In this document: positions 59,518 to 64,000 of the stretch, piece after piece
Layout: each line of letters begins with the position of its first letter
How positions within the stretch are numbered: the stretch's first letter is position 1
Assembly: GCA_022710485.1 (NCBI GenBank)
Contig: JAKLGU010000001.1
Location: 242,501 to 306,500 of the forward strand
Reading direction: 5' to 3'
Origin: Gemmatimonadota bacterium
GTDB taxonomy: Bacteria; Gemmatimonadota; Gemmatimonadetes; Gemmatimonadales; GWC2-71-9
DNA: 64,000 nt
Position numbers and translations under genes: made by a program
Notes under the pieces: model-generated
Databases searched by the model: none
What the model saw: the letters and a program-made list of their open reading frames with translations, nothing else
What the model was told of the DNA's origin: nothing

Positions 59518-60209
59518 GACACCGTCCGCAGCAGAGCTTCGGCGAGCGCGAAATCACCCGGCGTGGTGAGCTTGATGTTGGCCTGCTGGTCGGGCACGAT
59601 CTCGACTCGGCCCCCGATCCGCTCGACCAGCTCGGCGTCGTCGGTGCCCTGCACCGCGTCGGCGGCGGCGGCGTTCAACGCCCGTTCGAGGAGCGCTCGC
59701 GGGAAGCCCTGCGGAGTCTGCGCCCGCCAGAGCCGCTGGCGCGGGATGGTCCGCTCGACGACGAGCGAGGAAGATCCTTCCTCCACCGCCTTGAGCGTAT
59801 CGCCCAGCGGCACCGCCGCCACGGCGCCCACCCCGGTGGCCGCGGCCGCGATCACCGCGTCGATCGTTTCCCGGGAGACGAGGGGGCGTGCGCCGTCGTG
59901 CACGAGCACTGTGGCGCAGTGGGCGGGGAGCGCGGCCAACGCGGACCGCACCGAGTCGCCCCGCTCGCTCCCGCCTGCCACGAGCCGAAGACCGTCGCCA
60001 ACGAGCGGAGCGAGCCACTCCGGCGGAGCGGCGGCATCGGCCTCGGGAAGGGCCACGACCGTGCACGCGACGGCGGGGTGGGAGGTGAAGGGGCGGAGAG
60101 CGCGGAGCAGGACGGGGACACCCACGAGATCGCGGAACTGCTTTGGGGTGCCGCCGATGCGGGCGCCTCGACCGGCGGCCACGATGATGACGCCGACGTC
60201 AGGCGGCAA
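59514..60209 (-). CDS. ispD: 2-C-methyl-D-erythritol 4-phosphate cytidylyltransferase
   Basis: 231 residues from TTG at 60209, overlapping the radA stop by 11 bases; no ATG or GTG would preserve the conserved start VIIVAAGRGARIGGTPKQF. Other signatures are VLVHDGARPLVS and AQTPQGFPRALL. Third enzyme of the MEP pathway; ispF is in another cluster of this window. Confidence 0.93.
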   Translation of the reverse strand: MPPDVGVIIVAAGRGARIGGTPKQFRDLVGVPVLLRALRPFTSHPAVACTVVALPEADAAAPPEWLAPLVGDGLRLVAGGSERGDSVRSALAALPAHCATVLVHDGARPLVSRETIDAVIAAAATGVGAVAAVPLGDTLKAVEEGSSSLVVERTIPRQRLWRAQTPQGFPRALLERALNAAAADAVQGTDDAELVERIGGRVEIVPDQQANIKLTTPGDFALAEALLRTVS

Positions 60210-61572
60210 GGCTCTTCACCAGCTGGTCTACGTGGTCCACCCCGACGACGGTGATCCCGGAAACCGACGGCGGGTTCCGGCCCGGCGCGAACACCCGGCG
60301 GAACCCGAGCCGCGCCGCCTCCGTCATCCGCCGCTCCATCCCGCTGATGGGGCGGACTTCGCCGCCGAGACCGATTTCGCCGAGATAGAGCACGTCCGCA
60401 GGCACCGCCTTGCCGTGCAGGCTCGAGAGGAGCGCGGCCGCCACGGCCAGGTCGGCGCCCGGCTCGGCCAGGCGAACCCCGGCGGTGGCCTGCACGAAGA
60501 CGTCCAGCGACGCGAAGGAGGTGTTCCCGCGCCGCTCCAGCACCGCGAGCAGCACCGCGAGCCTTTTCGGGTCGAGCCCGGTAGCCACCCGCTGCGGCGT
60601 CCCGTACCCCGACGGCGCGGCCAGCGCCTGCACCTCCACCAGCACGGGGCGGGTGCCCTCCATGAGCGCCGTCACGGCGCTGCCGCTGGTGCCGGTGGCG
60701 CGCGCGGCGAGGAACATAGCGGAGGGATTCGGCACCGCCACGAGCCCGCGTTCGGTCATGGAGAAGACGCCCAGCTCGTCGACCGAGCCGAACCGGTTCT
60801 TGGTGGCGCGGAGGAGCCGGTAATCGAGCGAGCCCTCGCCCTCGAAGTAGAGCACCGTGTCCACGATGTGTTCGAGCGTCTTGGGGCCGGCGATGCCGCC
60901 GCCCTTCGTCACGTGGCCGACGACTACCACCGCGGTGCCGGTTTCCTTGGCGTACCGCATGAGCAGGGCGGACGACTCCCGCACCTGCCCGACGTTGCCG
61001 GGCGCGCTCTCGAGCGAGTCGGTATAGACCGTCTGGATGGAATCGAGCACGAGAAATTCGGCGGGCAGCGCGGCGGCGGCCTCGAGCACCGCCTCGAGCC
61101 GCGTTTCGCCGAGGACGTGCACGGGGCCGGCATCTTCCTCGAGCCGGGCGGCACGGAGCCGGAGCTGGTCTGGGGATTCCTCGCCGCTGGCGTAGAGCAC
61201 CCGGCGGCCGCCGGACTCCAGCCGCGCCGCCACCTGGAGCAGGAGCGTGGACTTGCCGATCCCGGGCTCGCCGCCGATGAGCGTCATCGAGCCGGGCACG
61301 ATGCCGCCGCCGAGGACGAAGTCGAGTTCCGGAAGGCCGGTGGGCCAGCGGACGAGGCGGGATTCGGCGATGTCGCGGAGCCGGACGGCGGGGAGCGCGG
61401 CGGCATTGGTCGGGCGGGCGGCAGTGCGGCGGGCGCCCCGGGTGGCAGCGGCACGCACCAGCGGTTCCTCCGCCACGGTGTTCCACGCCTCGCACCCCTC
61501 GCACCGGCCGACCCACTTGGGATGGTCGTGTCCGCACTCCGTACACCGGTAGACCGACTGCGTGCGGGCCAT
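60199..61572 (-). CDS. radA: DNA repair protein RadA
   Basis: 457 residues from ATG at 61572, one base after the dnaB stop. Zinc finger C10, C13, C24 and C27; RecA-like ATPase with Walker A GGEPGIGKST (K107); RadA-specific KNRFG at 258-262; C-terminal Lon-protease-like domain (about 300-457). A hexameric helicase-like protein that extends recombination D-loops. Functionally fits beside dnaB. Confidence 0.96.
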   Translation of the reverse strand: MARTQSVYRCTECGHDHPKWVGRCEGCEAWNTVAEEPLVRAAATRGARRTAARPTNAAALPAVRLRDIAESRLVRWPTGLPELDFVLGGGIVPGSMTLIGGEPGIGKSTLLLQVAARLESGGRRVLYASGEESPDQLRLRAARLEEDAGPVHVLGETRLEAVLEAAAALPAEFLVLDSIQTVYTDSLESAPGNVGQVRESSALLMRYAKETGTAVVVVGHVTKGGGIAGPKTLEHIVDTVLYFEGEGSLDYRLLRATKNRFGSVDELGVFSMTERGLVAVPNPSAMFLAARATGTSGSAVTALMEGTRPVLVEVQALAAPSGYGTPQRVATGLDPKRLAVLLAVLERRGNTSFASLDVFVQATAGVRLAEPGADLAVAAALLSSLHGKAVPADVLYLGEIGLGGEVRPISGMERRMTEAARLGFRRVFAPGRNPPSVSGITVVGVDHVDQLVKSLAA

Positions 61573-61573
61573 G

Positions 61574-62950
61574 CTACTCCGGGTCGTCGCGGTTCGAGAA
61601 GCTGTCGAAGCGGGTGTACTCGCGGCTGAAGCGCAGCGCCACGTCGCCGGTGGGGCCGTTCCGGTTCTTGGCGAGCATGATGTCGGCCAGCCCCTTCTTC
61701 GATTCGTCCTCCCGGTCGTAGTACTCCGGGCGGTGGATGAAGAGCACAAGGTCGGCGTCCTGCTCGATGGCGCCGGAGTCCCGCAGGTCGGACAGGATCG
61801 GGCGACGCTCCCCGCCCCGCTGTTCCGAGGCGCGGGAGAGCTGGCTCAGCGCGACCACCGGGACGGCGAGCTCCCGGGCCAGCGCCTTGAGCGAGCGGGA
61901 GATGTCGCTGATTTCCTGGACGCGGTTCTCCGCATACTCCGGGCTCCGCATCAGCTGGAGGTAGTCCACCACCACCATCTTGATGTCGTTGTCGGCCTTG
62001 AGGCGGCGCGCCTTGCTCCGCATTTCGAGCAGCGAGAGGCTCGGCGTGTCGTCGATCCAGACCGGGCAGCTCTGCAGCACCCCGGCCGCGCGCGCCAGGT
62101 TGGTGAAGTCGGCGTCCTTGAGCCCACCCTGCCGGACCCGCTGGCTGTCCACCCGCGCCTCGGCGGTCAGCATGCGCTGCACCAGCTGGTCGCGCGACAT
62201 CTCGAGCGAGAAGATGGCCACGCCGTGCCCCTCGACCGCCGCGTGCGTGGCGACGTTCAGACAGAACGCCGTCTTGCCCATGGACGGACGGGCCGCTACG
62301 ATGACCAGTTCCGACGGCTGGAACCCCGAGGTCAACCGGTCCAAATCTACGAACCCGCTCGGCACGCCCGTAATCGATTTGCCGCTCCGCTGGAGCGCCT
62401 CGATGCGCTCCATGGTCGGCCAGAGCATCTCCTTCAGCCGGCTGAACCCCTCGGTCCCCCGCTCCTGCGAAATCTGGAAGATCCGCGACTCCGCCTTGTC
62501 GAGCAGGTCGGAGGCGGTGGCGCGGCCGTCGTACGCTTCGGTGATGATGCCGGTGGAGGTCTCGATCAGGCGACGGAGGATCGCCTTGTCCTTGACGATG
62601 CGCGCGTGGTACTCGAGGTTGGCCGCCGTGGGCACGGCGTCCACCAGGTCGGCCAGGTAGTCGGCGCCCCCGACCGCGTCGAGCTCGCCGCGACGGCCCA
62701 GCTCGTCGCGCAGCGTGACGGGATCGATGACGGTGCGCCGCTCGACGAGGCCGACCATGGCCCGGAAGAGGCGGCGGTGGCTCTCGCGGTAGAACATCTC
62801 GTCCAGCACCAGCTCCGTCGCCAGGAGCGCGGCGTCCTGGTCGAGCAGCATGGCGCCCAGCACCGCCTGCTCCGCCTCCTGGCTCCAGGGGACGGCGCGG
62901 CCGGTGTAGGTGTCAGCGATCGAGGAGCTGTCGGGCGATACGGACGTCAT
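61574..62950 (-). CDS. dnaB: Replicative DNA helicase
   Basis: 458 residues from ATG at 62950, overlapping the end of the uracil-DNA glycosylase gene by 38 bases. N-terminal DnaB domain (about 20-125), linker, and RecA-like domain with Walker A ARPSMGKTAF (K226), Walker B VVVDYLQLM and AKNRNGPTG. No intein. Hexamer that unwinds DNA at the fork. Confidence 0.96.
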   Translation of the reverse strand: MTSVSPDSSSIADTYTGRAVPWSQEAEQAVLGAMLLDQDAALLATELVLDEMFYRESHRRLFRAMVGLVERRTVIDPVTLRDELGRRGELDAVGGADYLADLVDAVPTAANLEYHARIVKDKAILRRLIETSTGIITEAYDGRATASDLLDKAESRIFQISQERGTEGFSRLKEMLWPTMERIEALQRSGKSITGVPSGFVDLDRLTSGFQPSELVIVAARPSMGKTAFCLNVATHAAVEGHGVAIFSLEMSRDQLVQRMLTAEARVDSQRVRQGGLKDADFTNLARAAGVLQSCPVWIDDTPSLSLLEMRSKARRLKADNDIKMVVVDYLQLMRSPEYAENRVQEISDISRSLKALARELAVPVVALSQLSRASEQRGGERRPILSDLRDSGAIEQDADLVLFIHRPEYYDREDESKKGLADIMLAKNRNGPTGDVALRFSREYTRFDSFSNRDDPE

Positions 62951-63725
62951 CCCAGGTCGGCTTCTTCCAATTCGGGTTGCGGAGCAATGCGGCGGGGTGG
63001 TACGTGACCACGAGCGGAACGCCCCCGTAGCTGTGAACGGCTCCGCGCAGTTCGCCCAGGCTCTTCCGGACACCGAGCAGCGACTCGGCGGCGGTGGCTC
63101 CGAGCGCGAGGATCACCTTCGGTCGGACCAGCTGCACCTGTCGGCGGAGGTACGGAAGGCAGGCCGTGGACTCGTCCGGCAACGGCTTCCGGTTCTGCGG
63201 GGGCCGGCACTTCACGACATTGGCAATGAATACACTCTCCCGCGGGATCCCGATAGAGCCGAGGATTTGCGTCAGGAGTTCACCCGCGGCGCCGACGAAC
63301 GGGCGCCCGGTTTCGTCCTCGGTGGCGCCCGGTCCCTCCCCGACCAGCATCAGGTCGGCCGACGGGCTTCCTTCTCCAGGGACGGTGTTTTTCCTCCCCT
63401 TCGACAGGCCGCACAGCGTGCACGCCGCGATCCGGGCGGCCACGGCGGTCAGCGTGTCGAGGGTGCCGAGCCCATCCCCCAGCAGGTCGGCCGGCGGCAG
63501 GTCGATCGTGAGGCCGGGGCCTGGGATCGGGGGGGCGCCGCGCTGCCAGGAAACGGCAGCGGGCGGGGCAGCGGGGCTGCGGGGCTGCGGGGCAGCAAGT
63601 GACTCCGGCCCCCCTGCCCCGCTGCCCCGCTGCCCGGCCGCGAGGTACACCTCGCCGCCACCGATCTCCATTTGCTGGCGGAGATACGCCTGCCACTTGT
63701 CAGCCAAGGCGCGCTTCCACGGCAT
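62913..63725 (-). CDS. Uracil-DNA glycosylase, family 4 (iron-sulfur)
   Basis: 270 residues. The catalytic domain (about 90-270) has the family-4 motif GEGPGATEDETGRPFVG, TYHPAALLRNP, and four cysteines for [4Fe-4S]: C102, C105, C173 and C189. The N-terminal 22 residues (KWQAYLRQQMEIGGGEVYLA) form a separate conserved piece, joined by a linker of about 55 residues encoded by a GC-rich inverted repeat. Removes uracil from DNA. ATG at 63725 lies inside the coaBC end (26-base overlap); ATG at 63668 is a possible shorter start. Confidence 0.9.
   Translation of the reverse strand: MPWKRALADKWQAYLRQQMEIGGGEVYLAAGQRGSGAGGPESLAAPQPRSPAAPPAAVSWQRGAPPIPGPGLTIDLPPADLLGDGLGTLDTLTAVAARIAACTLCGLSKGRKNTVPGEGSPSADLMLVGEGPGATEDETGRPFVGAAGELLTQILGSIGIPRESVFIANVVKCRPPQNRKPLPDESTACLPYLRRQVQLVRPKVILALGATAAESLLGVRKSLGELRGAVHSYGGVPLVVTYHPAALLRNPNWKKPTWDDVRIARQLLDR
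63561..63637. repeat. GC-rich inverted and tandem repeat inside the uracil-DNA glycosylase gene
   Basis: The left arm (63561-63596) contains GCGGGGC(A/T)GCGGGGCTGC-type units repeated about four times. The right arm (63609-63637) contains the complementary CCCCGCTGCCCCGCTGCCC units. The arms can pair, with about 12 bases between. They encode linker residues about 30-55. The unit length of about 9 bases keeps the reading frame. Confidence 0.7.
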
Positions 63726-64000
63726 CGAGGATGGTGTCGGCCACTTCCCGCTTCGAGGCGAGCGGCACCACCCGGGCGTTGCCCTCGCGATCGAGGATGG
63801 CCACGCGATTGGTGTCCACGTCGAAGCCCGCGCCGGGCTCGAGCGCGTCGTTGACCACGATGAGGTCGAGCGCCTTCCCCTCCAGCTTGGTCCGCGCCTT
63901 GTGGATGGCGTCCCCGGTCTCGAGCGCGAATCCGACGATGACGCTTCCCCTCTTCCGGACGGCGATCGTCGCGCGCAGGATGTCGGCGGTCGGTTCCATC
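63700..64000 (-). CDS. coaBC: CoaBC C-terminal part (phosphopantothenate-cysteine ligase domain), partial
   Basis: Only the last 99 or so codons are visible; the gene enters from the right edge, and the Met at 63999 is likely internal. KRGSVIVGFALETGDAIHKA and the region LDLIVVNDALEPGAGFDVDTN match the CoaB end, including the Asn of VVND and the ARxKLxxKxLD helix. CoaBC joins cysteine to phosphopantothenate and decarboxylates it on the way to coenzyme A. It overlaps the uracil-DNA glycosylase start by 26 bases. Confidence 0.9.
   Translation of the reverse strand, partial: MEPTADILRATIAVRKRGSVIVGFALETGDAIHKARTKLEGKALDLIVVNDALEPGAGFDVDTNRVAILDREGNARVVPLASKREVADTILDAVEARLG

Overview
The window is a GC-rich (roughly two thirds G+C), almost gap-free piece of bacterial chromosome. 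It holds housekeeping and respiratory genes plus a few secreted-protein genes, with no rRNA, tRNA, CRISPR array, insertion sequence or prophage that I can see. The best taxonomic guess is Gemmatimonadota or a nearby Gram-negative phylum. This is inference from the futalosine menaquinone route, a 14-gene nuo operon, a type-B (single cytochrome) succinate dehydrogenase, a beta-barrel protein, lipoprotein and signal-peptide proteins, and many secreted metallopeptidase/LVIVD proteins; nothing here is a phylogenetic marker I could test. Nearly all genes point left (minus strand). Only thrE (2480), dcd (35660) and an M1 peptidase (38443) are on the plus strand. No gene-free stretch exceeds about 170 bases.

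Layout from left to right: (i) 1-2309, a partial LVIVD/Ig-like secreted protein and a small membrane-anchored protein of unknown function; (ii) 2480-3721, a ThrE-type exporter, convergent with xerD; (iii) 3723-9162, read leftward as mqnE-mqnA-mqnC-ispF-dedA/terB-xerD, linking menaquinone headgroup and isoprenoid synthesis to a DedA-TerB fusion and a tyrosine recombinase; (iv) 9315-15143, yceD-rpmF-plsX-fabH-fabD-fabG-acpP-fabF, a complete type II fatty-acid initiation/elongation cluster; (v) 15195-17665, sucC-sucD-ndk; (vi) 17735-35492, nuoABCDEFGHIJKLMN followed by a phosphohexomutase and a UPF0182 membrane protein.

Further right: (vii) 35660-40422, dcd, an M28B carboxypeptidase-like protein and a divergent M1 peptidase; (viii) 40435-48336, read leftward as trmL-mdh-sdhC-sdhA-sdhB-beta-barrel protein-LVIVD lipoprotein; (ix) 48394-50133, moaD-moaE-moaA; (x) 50285-51819, hup (HU) with a near-consensus promoter and a strong terminator, then carA; (xi) 51854-56803, gap-pgk-serine hydrolase-tpiA-secG; (xii) 56865-64000, coaBC(partial)-udg-dnaB-radA-ispD-tsaC-ywlE-like phosphatase-aroE-comF, mostly overlapping.

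Together the genes describe an aerobic respiratory chain fed by complex I, succinate dehydrogenase and malate dehydrogenase through menaquinone made by the futalosine pathway, backed by glycolysis, fatty-acid and isoprenoid synthesis. Sixteen junctions use 4-base ATGA/GTGA stop-start overlaps, so translational coupling is the rule. I found no obvious defence, secondary-metabolite or new multi-gene system. The most unusual signals are a terminator-like hairpin whose loop is the carA start codon, a DedA-TerB fusion, a beta-barrel/lipoprotein pair coupled to sdhB, a GC-rich inverted repeat inside the uracil-DNA glycosylase gene, and candidate CTG start codons.
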